Source: Clostridiales bacterium (GTDB taxonomy: Bacteria; Bacillota; Clostridia; Oscillospirales; Oscillospiraceae). From it: a stretch of 64,000 nt of DNA. The stretch spans positions 4,788-68,787 of the forward strand of contig SFIL01000016.1 of the NCBI GenBank assembly GCA_004556205.1, written 5' to 3'. Below, in pieces: positions 49,926 to 60,176 of the stretch (the first letter of the stretch is position 1; every line of letters begins with the position of its first letter). Below the pieces are notes generated by a model. It searched no databases. It was not told the DNA's origin and saw only the letters and a list, made by a program, of their open reading frames with translations. Position numbers and translations under genes: made by a program.

Positions 49926-50915
49926 ATGCTGCGAAATCCCGAGATCCGTCGAATGCTTGCAATCGCCGTGCCGCTGTGCGCGGTGTTTACCGCGCTCTGC
50001 CTTTGGCTCGATTTTCGTGCTGGGCTCTTGACCGCTGTCTTGAGTCTCCTTCTTATCACGCTGTATCTCTTGGGTGCGCACAAGCGCTACCGCATGATGG
50101 CGCGTTTGGCAGAGGACATCGACGCGGTGCTGCACGGGCGGCGGGACATCAGCTTCGCGCAGTACACCGAGGGCGAGCTCAGTCTTCTGCGCAGCGAGCT
50201 GCGAAAAATGACCGTTCGGCTCACCGAGCAGGCAGAGCAGCTTCGGGAGGAAAAGGTGCAGCTTGCCGAGTCGATGGCGGACATCTCACACCAGATGCGC
50301 ACACCGCTTACTGCGGTCAATCTGCTGCTTGCGGGACTGAGCGACCCAGATGCCACGGAGGAAGCGAGGCGAAACAGCCTCCGCACTCTGCGCCGGCAGA
50401 TGCAGCGTATGGACTGGCTCGTCAATTCGCTGTTGAAGCTTGCCAAGCTCGACGCAGGCACGGTACAGTTTCGCCGCGAGCCCGTCGCGCTTTCGGCGCT
50501 GATTGCCCGCGCTGCGGAGCCGCTCTCTATCCTTATGGAGGTCAAGGGACAGCATCTTTGCGTGCAGGCGTCCGGCAGCGCGAATTGCGACGCCGCATGG
50601 ACGGCGGAGGCCCTCGGAAATATTCTGAAGAATTGCACCGAACACATGGGCGAAGGTACAATTACGGTGACGGCGGAGGAAAACGCGGTTGCCGCCTGTA
50701 TCTGTATCCGCGATGAGGGCGGCGGCATCGACCCCGAGGATCTGCCCCATCTGTTCGAGCGCTACTATAAGGGACGCAACGCCTCGGCGGAGAGCGTCGG
50801 CATCGGACTGGCGCTTTCGCGCTCCATTGCCGCCGCGCAAAACGGTACACTGACCGCCGCCAACGTCAAGGGCGGCGCAGAATTCACGCTCAAGCTATAT
50901 AAAGGCACCGTATAA
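49926..50915 (+). CDS. Intramembrane-sensing-type histidine kinase
   Basis: The 329-residue protein has two adjacent membrane helices within residues 10-52 and almost no external loop. The H box is MADISHQMRTPLTAVNLLL, the N box ALGNILKNCTEHM, and the ATP lid carries DEGGGIDPEDLPHLFERYY and VGIGLALSRSIAAAQNG. The layout resembles kinases that read flux through a partner ABC transporter. It starts 2 bp after the regulator. It is convergent with the small peptide gene at 51149. Confidence 0.9.
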   Translation: MLRNPEIRRMLAIAVPLCAVFTALCLWLDFRAGLLTAVLSLLLITLYLLGAHKRYRMMARLAEDIDAVLHGRRDISFAQYTEGELSLLRSELRKMTVRLTEQAEQLREEKVQLAESMADISHQMRTPLTAVNLLLAGLSDPDATEEARRNSLRTLRRQMQRMDWLVNSLLKLAKLDAGTVQFRREPVALSALIARAAEPLSILMEVKGQHLCVQASGSANCDAAWTAEALGNILKNCTEHMGEGTITVTAEENAVAACICIRDEGGGIDPEDLPHLFERYYKGRNASAESVGIGLALSRSIAAAQNGTLTAANVKGGAEFTLKLYKGTV

Positions 50916-50931
50916 AACCGCTGATTTCTAA

Positions 50932-51105
50932 GGAAGCTCTGAATAAATCCGCAAGAGCGGTCAGCGAGGGATTTTGTTCCGAATTGAGGTTTGAGAATCG
51001 CAGGAATACTTTGTGTATTTCAAGATTTTCATTAAAAAATAAGGAATCTCTGAACAAATTCCCGCAAAAAACGAAAACCATCGTTTTTTGCGGGAATTTT
51101 TATTA
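50932..51105. repeat. Two partial MITE-like copies (4 and 5) with a terminator
   Basis: AGGAAGCTCTGAATAAATCC (50931) with GGTCAGCG repeats the left end of the family. A second unit starts GGAATCTCTGAACAAATT (51043) and runs into a long hairpin. A third related end, CTCCGAACAAATCGG, lies at 51107. Confidence 0.7.
51057..51103. terminator. Bidirectional terminator between the kinase and the peptide gene
   Basis: A perfect 18-bp stem, AATTCCCGCAAAAAACGA and its complement, with a 6-nt loop is followed by TTTATT. It lies inside a MITE-like copy, between convergent genes. Confidence 0.85.
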
Positions 51106-51148
51106 TCTCCGAACAAATCGGCTGCAGTGCTCGCAGGCAGTCTCGGAA

Positions 51149-51394
51149 TCAGGAAGAAAAAACATTCTGATTCTCAGCAGGAGCGTGGTAGCACAAATAG
51201 TCATCCGGATTGGGAGGAGAATCGTAGCAAATTTGGCTGTCATGAAACAGCGTCAGGCTGTAACCGGGTCCCGACAACGTAACGGAGCATTGGTTCTCGG
51301 CGAAATTTGCGATGCCCTCACAACCTGATGCAATCGACTGCGAAAGCATGAAATTCTCATAATAAAGTGCAGGCTTCTGATAATTCTTTCTCAT
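51149..51394 (-). CDS. Small cysteine-containing peptide coupled to the giant VWA/SLH gene
   Basis: The 81-residue product starts MRKNYQKPALYYENFMLSQS and continues IASGC, then a Cys-, Pro- and Asp-containing tail (FAENQCSV, SQICYDSPPNPDDYLCYH) with four Cys in all. No signal peptide or membrane segment is seen. The N-terminal K-x-Y-x-K-P...E-x-F-x-L-S pattern resembles short proteins common in gut Firmicutes and could be a leader, but this is from memory and unproven. Its ATG overlaps the TGA of the giant gene (ATGA), and GGAGG in the end of that gene serves as its ribosome site. Both are probably translated in fixed order. It could be a RiPP-type precursor or a helper of the surface protein; no maturase gene is visible. 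Confidence 0.65.
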   Translation of the reverse strand: MRKNYQKPALYYENFMLSQSIASGCEGIANFAENQCSVTLSGPGYSLTLFHDSQICYDSPPNPDDYLCYHAPAENQNVFSS

Positions 51395-54300
51395 TTTGTT
51401 GCCTCCGTAACATTGCAATAACGCATCAGCATTGCGGCAGCCTGTGCGCGAGTGAGCGACGCCGTCGGCATGAGCAGCAGACGTTCTCCCTCTCCCGAGC
51501 CTTGCAGAATGCCGCACGCCTCTGCCCAGCAGACAGCTTCCTCTGCCCATGCGCTGACCTCGTCACGGTCGGCAAAGCGGGTCAGGTCGCCGCGCTTCTC
51601 GGAAAGCTGCTTGCTGCACGCGTAGCGGTAAAGGACGGTCGCCGCCTGTTCACGCGTGACCTCTCCCGACGGGTCAAATCGACCGTTGCCGACACCGTTA
51701 ACGATGCCCTCGCTCTGCGTCCATGCGACCGCCGCAGAGTACCACTGTCCGTCGGGCACATCGACAAATTCCGCCTTCGCAGGCACTTCAGGCTTACCCT
51801 CCAGGCGCCACAGTACCGTGACGAGCATCGCGCGATCCATCGTCTCGTCCGGCGCAAAGGTATTTGCTCCGACGCCGTTCATCAGTTCGCGTTCAATCAC
51901 AAAGTCAATTCCCTCATGCGCCCAGTCGCTCTCGGCAGGCACATCGGTATAATTGACGGAGGAGCAGGGCTGCTCCGCGCCGCAAAGGGTGCATACGCCG
52001 CCGGCAAAGCTGTGACCCAAAGCCTCTGTGACCGTCTGCTCTACGCGATACGCGCAACGCGTGCAGTGGAAGCCCTCCGTCAGGCCGCTCTGCGTGCAGG
52101 TCGCGGCAACCGCCGCATCCGTCACGAGGTCATGTCCAAGAGCGGGAATCGCCACGCTGAAGCTGACGGCATACTCGCTGTCGGTATAGGTGCGGACGCC
52201 TGCCGTCGTGCAGGTCGGCTCGCTCGTTATCTCTACGGTATAGCGCGCGTCCGACAGCACGGACATTGCCAGTGTCTCGACCTCGCCGCAGTCAGCGCAG
52301 GTACAGGTGAGGATTCCCTCGTCCGTTTCCGTCGGCGCGGCGGTCACCGCATAAGTGAAGCGGTGATAGCACTTCGCCTGCAGGGAGGCGAGCTTCTGCG
52401 TCACGTGCTCGCCCGCCGCCTGCATCAGCGCAAGGTTCATACAAAGCTCTGCTTCCGTGGTCGGCTGACTCTTGTAGGTAATTTTCAGCGTTGTCAGCGT
52501 AATCGGCGTGTCGCCGGTGTTCGTCAGGACGATCGCCTGACTGACGGTGCCGCTCTCCTGCCATTGCAGACAGGATACGCCGTTCAGGTTCGTCAGCGAA
52601 TAATACATATCCGTATGCGTGCCGATTTGCAGATCATCTGTTGCAAGCGTATTGTTCTCCGTGTCCACGCAGGAGGCAGTCAGCGTACCCGTTTGATCGA
52701 AGGTCTTGATGCCGATCTGCACGGAGGCGATGGACGCGCCGTTGCTCTCAAGCGCAAAGGCGACCGCCTGACGGCTGTTCAGATAGATTTCATTATTGGG
52801 ACCGTAGCTTTCGTAATCGGAAACACCGCCGTTGTCCACGCCGTCAATAAAGCTGATGCCGTTGACATAGGCTTCGGCGTTGTCCGACGCGTCTTTGCCG
52901 AGAAGCTGCTTGCGCAGCTCAATGTACTGCGGCCAGCCCTCTCCGTCAAGAACATAGTAGTCGTCCATGTTCTGCACGGGGTTATAAACTCTTACAGCGT
53001 CAAGGTAGAAGTCATAGCTGCCCGCGCCGGTGTGGTCGAAGAACGGGATATAGGTCGGCGTGATGACAACAGTATAGGTGCCGTAGGGCAGTTCCGGACT
53101 CTTGATGACCGGAATCTGATAGAGGCTGTTGTCCGCGCCAGTTGCAGGCGTCCAGACGTAGTTCTCCTTATACTGCACATACACATCACCCGCCTGCGGG
53201 TTGGTGGGAAGCTCGACCGTCTCGTCAGCGCCCTTCTCCGCGACACATTCCTTGACGGCGCTCCAGCGCTCACCGTTGTACGTCCATGTGTACTTGACCC
53301 ACGGGTTCTCTGTGTCTATCGTGCGTTCATAACCGTAATAGGTATCCACGACCCAGCTCTTGTAGACGGTGTCCGTTGTCGTGCCCTCGTAGACACGGCA
53401 GGTGATAAAGCCCGTCTGGTTGCTGGTCAGGCTGATGAGGTCAAAGCCCGTGCCGCTGAAGGTGAATTTGGCGGTCGGCCAGCTCCTGTTCTGCGTATAG
53501 GTATCGCTGCTGACGGTGGTCTTTACGGCTGAGCCGAGAGAATAGGTCGTGCAGGTGTCATAAGCGCCGTCGTAGCCATAGACATTGTCTGCGTCATAGT
53601 CGGGGAACTCGAAATCGCCCGGGCGATCCTCGCTCTGATGGGCGGACTGGCTCTCTCCGGCAGTCTCCCAGTTTCCTTCGAGGGCAATAAAGCTGTCCTC
53701 ATAATAAATCGTTGTCGCAGGCGCGACGGTAACCGTGTCATAGAAATAGCGTACAGTATCGCCGTCGGTGTACTTCACCGCGTAGGCAAAGACCTCTTTA
53801 TCCGACATCTGCATATTCGCGGGAGTATAGACCACTGCGTCGCCGCTGATCTCCGCCTTGCCGAAGAGTCCGGTATAGGTGCTTTCAAAGCCGCTTTGCA
53901 GCTCGTCGGTCGCCTCCGTGCTTGTCGGAACGGCGCCGATGCCGATCAATGTGCCCTTCGTACCGAAGGTGTCGTTGGCAAGCACATGGATATCGACGGG
54001 CAGACCGTAGTCCACGACCACCGTATCGGGAACGGTTTTGACGGGCGCTGTGTTGGTCATCGTGATCAGACCAGCGGTCACGCCGTCGTTGTTAGTGTAG
54101 GTAACGCCGTAATCCGCGCCATTGGTCTCCACGACATAATAGGTATAGGTATGGTCATAGGATTCGTCACTCAATGCGGTGGGAAGGTCAGTCAGGCTGA
54201 CAAGCCAGCCGTTTGCAGCGTTCAGCGTAACGGTGGTATAGACGGTTTCCGTGACGGTTGTTTCTCCACCGGTCTCACCACCGCCCGTCTCTCCACCGCC

Positions 54301-57300
54301 TGTATCTCCACCGCCGGTTCCGCTGCCGCCGGTAATGTCGGTGGTGTACTCGAAGGCCTCGAAGTCTGTCGCGGTAGTATAGGTTTCGTTGAGCAGAACC
54401 GTGACCGTTATATCCTCCGTGATATTCTCGACCGTGATCGTTCCGGTCATGTTCAGATACGGCGAAATGGAGGACCCAGAGGTATCCAGCGTGTAGGCAA
54501 GCGTATTTGTTACGCTCGCGCTGCCTGTAGAGCTAACCGTAATGGTCGGCTGCTGTGTGCTGCACCACATTCTCAAGCGGCTGGCATTGGTCAGCGTCAA
54601 GGTCAGGGTTTTCCCGTCTTCCACGCCACTCACGGAGAAGGAAGCGGTGCTGGTTGCGCCGCTCAAGCCGGTGCATTCCTCCGTGCCGGAATCGCTTTGT
54701 CCGTTGATGAGGAAGCTCACGGTATGCGTGCTGCCCGCAGCGCGCGACGAGGCGGGCGTGATGCTCCGGCTCGTAACCTCAGCGGTCGTCACATCAAAGG
54801 TCGAGAATGTGCTGGTGCTCCAAACGCCGGTAAACAGCACGGTAACGGTAACATCCTCCGTGACATTCGTGACCGTAATGCCGCCGCTCAGCGTGATGAA
54901 ATGGTTATATGTCATATCTGACACATACGACAACGTATGGGTCGTCTTACTCTCCGCGGTACTTGTGACCGCCAGCGTGGGATTGTCGTCAACAGCGCCC
55001 AAGCCGGACGCTTCGTTGATCGTCAAGGTCGCTGTGCTGCCGGTACTGACCTCAATGGAATAGCTGCTGGGCGTGTAGGAATCCTTGATAGAGCTTCCTT
55101 CCTTATAGCGATGGTTAAACACAAAGGTGACCGTGTGCGTTGCCGGTGCCGCCTTTGCCGTGGCGGTATCCACCTGCATGACCTGCGCGGTGACCTCCGG
55201 CAGATCTGCGGTATTCGTCAGGTGGTTGCCGTCTGCGTCCACCCAGCTCTTATATACCATAAGATCCGAAGCGGAGGGTTGACGGTTATAAATGGTCACG
55301 GTGCTGTTATTTCTTGTCACATTGCCGCAGGTGCTTGCCTCCGCGCCGGAGTTGACCTGATAGGTAGTCGTGTAGACCGCGCCGCTTGCAGAGGTAATGG
55401 TCTGCGTAATACGGTAGACATAGATGTTGCCGTTTTCATCCTTGACAGGCAGATCGCTGAACGTTCCGCTCCATGTGCCGCTGCCGAAGGTTTTGGAATC
55501 GACCGCTGTCGGCGCTCCGACGATATTGCCGCTGCCGTCCGTGCTGTAGCGGTAAAGGGTATCGGTGGTCGTTTCATCGGGATTCGTGAGCTGCACTCCC
55601 TCGCCGTCATACCAAAGGGTATTGACATTGATGTGCATGGTCGTTTCCAAACCGCTGACCCACTTACCGTTGTTACCCAGCGTGACCGTGACCTGATTCG
55701 TTGCGGAATCAAAGGCGGTTGTATTGACGTTGGGATTTGTCTCCGTGGTATTTTCGCCCTTGATCACGGCAGGGATATCGTTGATCTCACCGGTGGTGAC
55801 CATCGGCGAGTCTCCGTCAAGCGTGAACACCACGGTGGTAGGTGCGGTATCCCAGTTGTTGGTGTAAAGCGTCTCGCCGGAATCCTTCTTTTCCGCGGTC
55901 GGCGCGATGTTGTAATTCAGATAGGCCGGAGTCGTTGCGGAATAGCTGCCGCTTGCGGCGCTGTAGATGTAGCTCGGTACCAAGTCGGCGGGAATCGTCC
56001 ATGTCAGCACCTGCGCGCCGGAGTCGTTGACGGTAACGGCAGCGCGCATACCGCTCAGAGACACGGGCGTCAGCGAGGCGTCCGGATAGACCGTGCCGGA
56101 ATAGGTGTAGGTGCCGCCGGAGACAGTCGGCAGATATTCCTTACCACCGTAGGTCAGCACCGGCGCGGAGGTAATCTCCATGCCGTCGCCGATGGTATCG
56201 GTAAATACCAGCTCTGTACCGTCTAAGAGCGCGCTGTGAAGTACGGTCCGCGTCTCGGTCTTTTGCAGCGCACTGAGCAGCGCACTGGACAGACCCGAGA
56301 TGTCCGCGTCAGAGACGTTGAAATACTGATCGGCATAGCTGCTGCCGTTATAGAGTGTGTCAGAGGCGGTCAGCAGGGTATGCAGGTCGGAAGCATAATT
56401 GAACAGTGTGCTGGAAGAGGTCAGATTGCTGACATTCTCCGCCGAGGGATCCAGCACGGTGGTAACAAACGCGGAGTCTATGGCATCCGTATCGGCGGTC
56501 ATGTCATTCATGCCCACGCCGACGGTATAGAAACGGCTGTTGGGATTGCCGTTATACAGTGCCTTCGTCTCTCCGGCAAAGTACTGACCGGACAGAATGG
56601 TGTAGTAGGCGATCTCGTCCATGCTCACATCCGACTGCGTGCCGTCGCTTGCAATACCGATCGTGCCGTTGCCGATCGTACTCGTTCCGATGACGGAGTT
56701 GCTGTAGTCCGTGGTCGCCCATGTAGGCTGGCCGTCGGTCACAAGGATGATGACCGGTGTGCGGTCATAGGTCTTGCCGCCCGTGGTGTAGGTGCGGTTC
56801 GTCTCATCGCTGAGCATCTTATACGCAGCGGCGATGCCGGTCTGCGTATAGGTGCCGCCCGTTATCGTCACGGAGTTTCCGGTGTAGCTGCTTCCGTTGC
56901 GCAACGCTGTCAGCGTTCCGTTGCTGTTTGTGGTATCATAGGAATAGCTCAGGCTGACGGAGCTGTACGTACCGAGGGAAAGGAGTGCCGACGCGTTGCT
57001 TTCCGTAACGCCTGCCGTGGTTGCCGCGCCGGAATAGGTCACGATGCCGATGCGGTTGTCGGCGTTTGCCGAGATCAGGGAGGAGCAGAGCGTATTGATC
57101 TGCGTCGTCACCTGCGCCATACGGCGGCTGGTGGTGCTCGAGCCGAGGAGCGTATTCATGCTGCCGGAAATATCCAGCACGAAGACCACATCCATGGGAA
57201 TGCTGACATTTTCGTCCAGCGTCTCGTAATAATCCTTCGCAACGGCGGACAGCGTTGCGTTAAATTCCTCGCTTGCCGTGTCGTAGCCGATCGTCTTATC

Positions 57301-59379
57301 TACATTCACCGTGCCGGGCATTGCGCTTTGGGTGATGCCCGTGATAACGGTGGAGGGATCGGCGCTGCCGTTTTGACCGCTGCCGGTGTTCTCCTCACGC
57401 GTCAGGACCAGCTTACCGTTATTGCCAAGCGTCGAGGACATTGCCGCGCAGGTAATGGTGGTAACATTACCGTCGCCGTCAGTCACATCCACGTCATGGG
57501 TCGCGCCGGCGGTGATGGTCGTTACATTGTCGTTCGTGCCGGTGACATTGCTGCTCTTTGCGGTCGCAACAGTGCTTGCCTCGCCGAAGGTAGCGGTATA
57601 GTATGCCGACTCGGTACTCAAGCTGTAAGAAACCGTCGTGGGCTTGTCGGTATAGTTGTTGGTATAGAGCGTCATGCCGCTGCTTGTCACCGCACTGAGC
57701 GTCTCAGAGGTCGGTTCAATGTCATAAGACAGCTTGACCGCCTCCGCCGCGACATAGGACTTATTCGCCGTATCATAGGAATAAGACGGCACAAGCTCTG
57801 ACGGCAGGTTCCATGTCAACGTCTGCCGTCCGTTTGTGTCGGTGGTCACGGTAACGCGCATGGTATCCAAAGAAACGGTATAGTCCGCGTAATCCGATGC
57901 GTTGAGCGGCTTGACCGTGCCGGAATAGGTATAAGTGACTGTGTTTCCGCTCGTCGTGCGGGTTGCGTAATAGTTCGTTCCTGCGTAGTTGAGGACAGGA
58001 GCGGAGCTGATGTACATGCCGTCTCCGATGGTATCGGTAAAAGTCGCCGTCGTGCCTGACTCCAGCGGACCATAATAGTCTGTCTGCGCGGTCGAGACGC
58101 TGATGGCGGCGATATCCGCGAAGACCTGCGCCATCGCGTAGCCCGTATTTGCGTTATCGACCACATAGCTGTCGGTGGCGTAATCATAGGTACCGGTGTA
58201 GCTGCTGCCGCCGAGATCGCTGTAAAGCAGGGAGGAATAGTTCTTGGTATTCCCGCTCGAGTCCTGTACGCTGTTGTTGACATAATAATCGCTGTCGCTG
58301 TTCAGCGCGGCAACGTTTTCCGCCGTGGGGTTCAAAAAAGCGGAAGCGAAGGTGGAGCTGACATTGGAAAGAACGTCTACGCCGATGCCCACCGTCATGA
58401 AGCGGTAATTCGGATTGGCGGTATAGTCGCTGCTGTATAGCTTTGCCATACGGTCGCTGTAATACTTTGCGGTGCGGACAGTATAATAGGCGATTTCATC
58501 AAGCGACTGATCGGTGTCGGACGAGCCGTCCCCGATGCCGGATTGGGTCGAGGAGGTAATGCTGTAATAGCTGCTGTTTGCCCAGGTAGGCTGTCCGTCG
58601 GTGATCAGCACGACGACCGGCGTGCGGTAGACCGTCTCTCCCTTCACCGTCACGGTGCGGTCTGTGTTGGCGCTCATCATGTCATACGCCTTGGCAATGC
58701 CGGTCTGTGTAAAGGTACCGCCCGCCATGTTTACGGAACCGGTGCTTTCGGTCGCCGCGTCCGCCGCCTGGTAGGTAACATCGAGCTTCTTGGTCTCATA
58801 GGTGGAGTTGTCCGAAAGGGTCAGCGAGGTATCCGCCGTGCTGAAATCCACCTTGCTGTAACGATCCAACGGCAAGAGTACCTGTGCGTTGTTATCGCTC
58901 GTGCCGACCTCGATGTTGCCGGAGAAGGTCACAACGCCCAAGCGGTTGTTCGTGCCCTCGATCACATTGTCGATCAGGGTGTTCATGCCCCAGGAGAGGT
59001 AATCCACGCGCGTCCAGTCGGTCGTGTCGGGCGTGACGACCGTCTCTTTCATGCTGCCGGAGATGTCCACGATTACAATGACATCCATCGGGACCAGATC
59101 CTCCGCAGTGACATTCTCCTGATAATCCTTTGCCAGTGCGGAGAGCGTCGCGGTAAAGCTCTGTGTTACGGCATCATAGCTTACGCTCTTATCCGCATAA
59201 AAACTGCCCGCCAACGCGTTGCTGTCCAGCGCGCCGATTACGGTAGACGGGTCGGCGCTGCCGACAGCCGTCAAAGCTCCGTCTGCGGCTGCCGAAGCGG
59301 CAGGAATACCAACCGTCAGCGCGGACGCTAAAATGCTCAACGCTAACAGCATGGAAAGCAATCTGCTTTTTATCTTCAT
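51391..59379 (-). CDS. Giant surface protein with two VWA domains and SLH anchor
   Basis: About 2660 residues. A signal peptide (SMLLALSILASALTVGIPAA) is followed by a VWA domain with MIDAS DISGSM near 110 and ITDGQPTWANS. A second VWA domain has DISGSM near 730 and VTDGQPTWATT. Both begin with similar DPSTVI and DKSVSYD or DKTIGYD segments, so they are a duplication. Beta-sandwich repeats follow (HTVTFVFN and HTVSFLIN modules, each ending TEDVTVTVL or TEDITVTVL), then a Gly/Thr/Glu linker near 1690, further beta domains, CxxC/GHxx repeats and three SLH domains (about 2475-2655). It is probably a metal-dependent adhesin on the S-layer. The second ATG (59379) is 8 nt from AAAGGAG; the first (59385) is only 2 nt away. 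Confidence 0.88.
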   Translation of the reverse strand: MKIKSRLLSMLLALSILASALTVGIPAASAAADGALTAVGSADPSTVIGALDSNALAGSFYADKSVSYDAVTQSFTATLSALAKDYQENVTAEDLVPMDVIVIVDISGSMKETVVTPDTTDWTRVDYLSWGMNTLIDNVIEGTNNRLGVVTFSGNIEVGTSDNNAQVLLPLDRYSKVDFSTADTSLTLSDNSTYETKKLDVTYQAADAATESTGSVNMAGGTFTQTGIAKAYDMMSANTDRTVTVKGETVYRTPVVVLITDGQPTWANSSYYSITSSTQSGIGDGSSDTDQSLDEIAYYTVRTAKYYSDRMAKLYSSDYTANPNYRFMTVGIGVDVLSNVSSTFASAFLNPTAENVAALNSDSDYYVNNSVQDSSGNTKNYSSLLYSDLGGSSYTGTYDYATDSYVVDNANTGYAMAQVFADIAAISVSTAQTDYYGPLESGTTATFTDTIGDGMYISSAPVLNYAGTNYYATRTTSGNTVTYTYSGTVKPLNASDYADYTVSLDTMRVTVTTDTNGRQTLTWNLPSELVPSYSYDTANKSYVAAEAVKLSYDIEPTSETLSAVTSSGMTLYTNNYTDKPTTVSYSLSTESAYYTATFGEASTVATAKSSNVTGTNDNVTTITAGATHDVDVTDGDGNVTTITCAAMSSTLGNNGKLVLTREENTGSGQNGSADPSTVITGITQSAMPGTVNVDKTIGYDTASEEFNATLSAVAKDYYETLDENVSIPMDVVFVLDISGSMNTLLGSSTTSRRMAQVTTQINTLCSSLISANADNRIGIVTYSGAATTAGVTESNASALLSLGTYSSVSLSYSYDTTNSNGTLTALRNGSSYTGNSVTITGGTYTQTGIAAAYKMLSDETNRTYTTGGKTYDRTPVIILVTDGQPTWATTDYSNSVIGTSTIGNGTIGIASDGTQSDVSMDEIAYYTILSGQYFAGETKALYNGNPNSRFYTVGVGMNDMTADTDAIDSAFVTTVLDPSAENVSNLTSSSTLFNYASDLHTLLTASDTLYNGSSYADQYFNVSDADISGLSSALLSALQKTETRTVLHSALLDGTELVFTDTIGDGMEITSAPVLTYGGKEYLPTVSGGTYTYSGTVYPDASLTPVSLSGMRAAVTVNDSGAQVLTWTIPADLVPSYIYSAASGSYSATTPAYLNYNIAPTAEKKDSGETLYTNNWDTAPTTVVFTLDGDSPMVTTGEINDIPAVIKGENTTETNPNVNTTAFDSATNQVTVTLGNNGKWVSGLETTMHINVNTLWYDGEGVQLTNPDETTTDTLYRYSTDGSGNIVGAPTAVDSKTFGSGTWSGTFSDLPVKDENGNIYVYRITQTITSASGAVYTTTYQVNSGAEASTCGNVTRNNSTVTIYNRQPSASDLMVYKSWVDADGNHLTNTADLPEVTAQVMQVDTATAKAAPATHTVTFVFNHRYKEGSSIKDSYTPSSYSIEVSTGSTATLTINEASGLGAVDDNPTLAVTSTAESKTTHTLSYVSDMTYNHFITLSGGITVTNVTEDVTVTVLFTGVWSTSTFSTFDVTTAEVTSRSITPASSRAAGSTHTVSFLINGQSDSGTEECTGLSGATSTASFSVSGVEDGKTLTLTLTNASRLRMWCSTQQPTITVSSTGSASVTNTLAYTLDTSGSSISPYLNMTGTITVENITEDITVTVLLNETYTTATDFEAFEYTTDITGGSGTGGGDTGGGETGGGETGGETTVTETVYTTVTLNAANGWLVSLTDLPTALSDESYDHTYTYYVVETNGADYGVTYTNNDGVTAGLITMTNTAPVKTVPDTVVVDYGLPVDIHVLANDTFGTKGTLIGIGAVPTSTEATDELQSGFESTYTGLFGKAEISGDAVVYTPANMQMSDKEVFAYAVKYTDGDTVRYFYDTVTVAPATTIYYEDSFIALEGNWETAGESQSAHQSEDRPGDFEFPDYDADNVYGYDGAYDTCTTYSLGSAVKTTVSSDTYTQNRSWPTAKFTFSGTGFDLISLTSNQTGFITCRVYEGTTTDTVYKSWVVDTYYGYERTIDTENPWVKYTWTYNGERWSAVKECVAEKGADETVELPTNPQAGDVYVQYKENYVWTPATGADNSLYQIPVIKSPELPYGTYTVVITPTYIPFFDHTGAGSYDFYLDAVRVYNPVQNMDDYYVLDGEGWPQYIELRKQLLGKDASDNAEAYVNGISFIDGVDNGGVSDYESYGPNNEIYLNSRQAVAFALESNGASIASVQIGIKTFDQTGTLTASCVDTENNTLATDDLQIGTHTDMYYSLTNLNGVSCLQWQESGTVSQAIVLTNTGDTPITLTTLKITYKSQPTTEAELCMNLALMQAAGEHVTQKLASLQAKCYHRFTYAVTAAPTETDEGILTCTCADCGEVETLAMSVLSDARYTVEITSEPTCTTAGVRTYTDSEYAVSFSVAIPALGHDLVTDAAVAATCTQSGLTEGFHCTRCAYRVEQTVTEALGHSFAGGVCTLCGAEQPCSSVNYTDVPAESDWAHEGIDFVIERELMNGVGANTFAPDETMDRAMLVTVLWRLEGKPEVPAKAEFVDVPDGQWYSAAVAWTQSEGIVNGVGNGRFDPSGEVTREQAATVLYRYACSKQLSEKRGDLTRFADRDEVSAWAEEAVCWAEACGILQGSGEGERLLLMPTASLTRAQAAAMLMRYCNVTEATK

Positions 59380-59593
59380 TTTCATTACTCCTTTTGCTCA
59401 AATAGTGAATCGTCTTTTCCCGCACATACCGTGTCCTTTTTTAAGAGATGTAAAACATCCCGTGGAACGCAGCGCGGTTCGACAATCGGCATTTCATAGT
59501 TCATAGACAGTGTTTCAAAAAGCGCAACAATATGCTCCCTATTCTTTTATTAATTAAAGCGTTCAAGGGTGAATATACAGCTCATACTTCATA

Positions 59594-59622
59594 ATTTTAC
59601 CTACCGATAAAAATAATGTCAA
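59594..59622 (-). promoter_or_regulatory. Putative promoter of the giant VWA/SLH gene
   Basis: On the minus strand TTGACA (59622-59617), a 17-bp spacer and TAAAAT (59599-59594) give a leader of about 205 nt. A second TTGACA at 59658-59653 has no good -10. No riboswitch was recognised in the leader. Confidence 0.6.
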
Positions 59623-59911
59623 ATAAAATCATTTCGATTTTTACACGATTTTTGTCAAATAAGCCATTATATTTTTAGTGAAATTTACAAATGCTTCGGT
59701 TTTTAGCAGTAAAAATCCCAAAAATCTTCGAAAAAGCCTTATTTCCCGCAAATTCATTGACGCTTTTGTGACGCTTGTCCTGATATACTGCAGTTTATTA
59801 TGGAAAAATGTACCTCTTCGCATAGGGCGCAGCTTGATTGACCTTCTCACCGTAGTCTCTGTAATTAATTATAGAGATATTGCTCTCAGCGTGTCGAAAA
59901 AGTCTCCGACG

Positions 59912-60094
59912 TGTCATTGCGAGGAGCGCAGCGACGTGGCAATCTAATTAGAAAAATTTCGTATGCGCCGGAAAAAATATAAGAAGCGAAATTATTCTGC
60001 GAGATTGTAGCCGCAAGGGGTACGCCGCATCCGTAAGGCGGCAAAGCCGCCAACGGCTGCGCAGCCACGACTCCTGCAGGGTCTCGCAATGACA
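59912..60094. repeat. TGTCATTGCG-family long inverted element
   Basis: The left copy runs TGTCATTGCGAGGAGCGCAG to GGCAATCT. The right end is GTCTCGCAATGACA. Between them lie about 130 bp with GGGGTACGCCGCATCCG, AAGGCGGCAAAGCCGCC and GGCTGCGCAGCC, like the arms at 4747 and 19501. Confidence 0.8.
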
Positions 60095-60176
60095 AGACTA
60101 TCGTTTTTTGACAGTCTGAGAGATATTCCTCTTTTATCTTTTATGAAAGCAATTCATTCCGATAGGAGATTTGTCC

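Noticed and set aside
51367..57801. Four long plus-strand open frames opposite the giant VWA/SLH gene
   Set aside because: They are composition shadows. Their products are Arg/His/Val-rich with no recognisable domain, while the opposite strand encodes VWA and SLH domains throughout.
59641..59947. Small frames in the AT-rich region upstream of the giant gene
   Set aside because: No ribosome binding sites are present, and the plus-strand frame ends in translated TGTCATTGCG repeat. There is no homology by eye.
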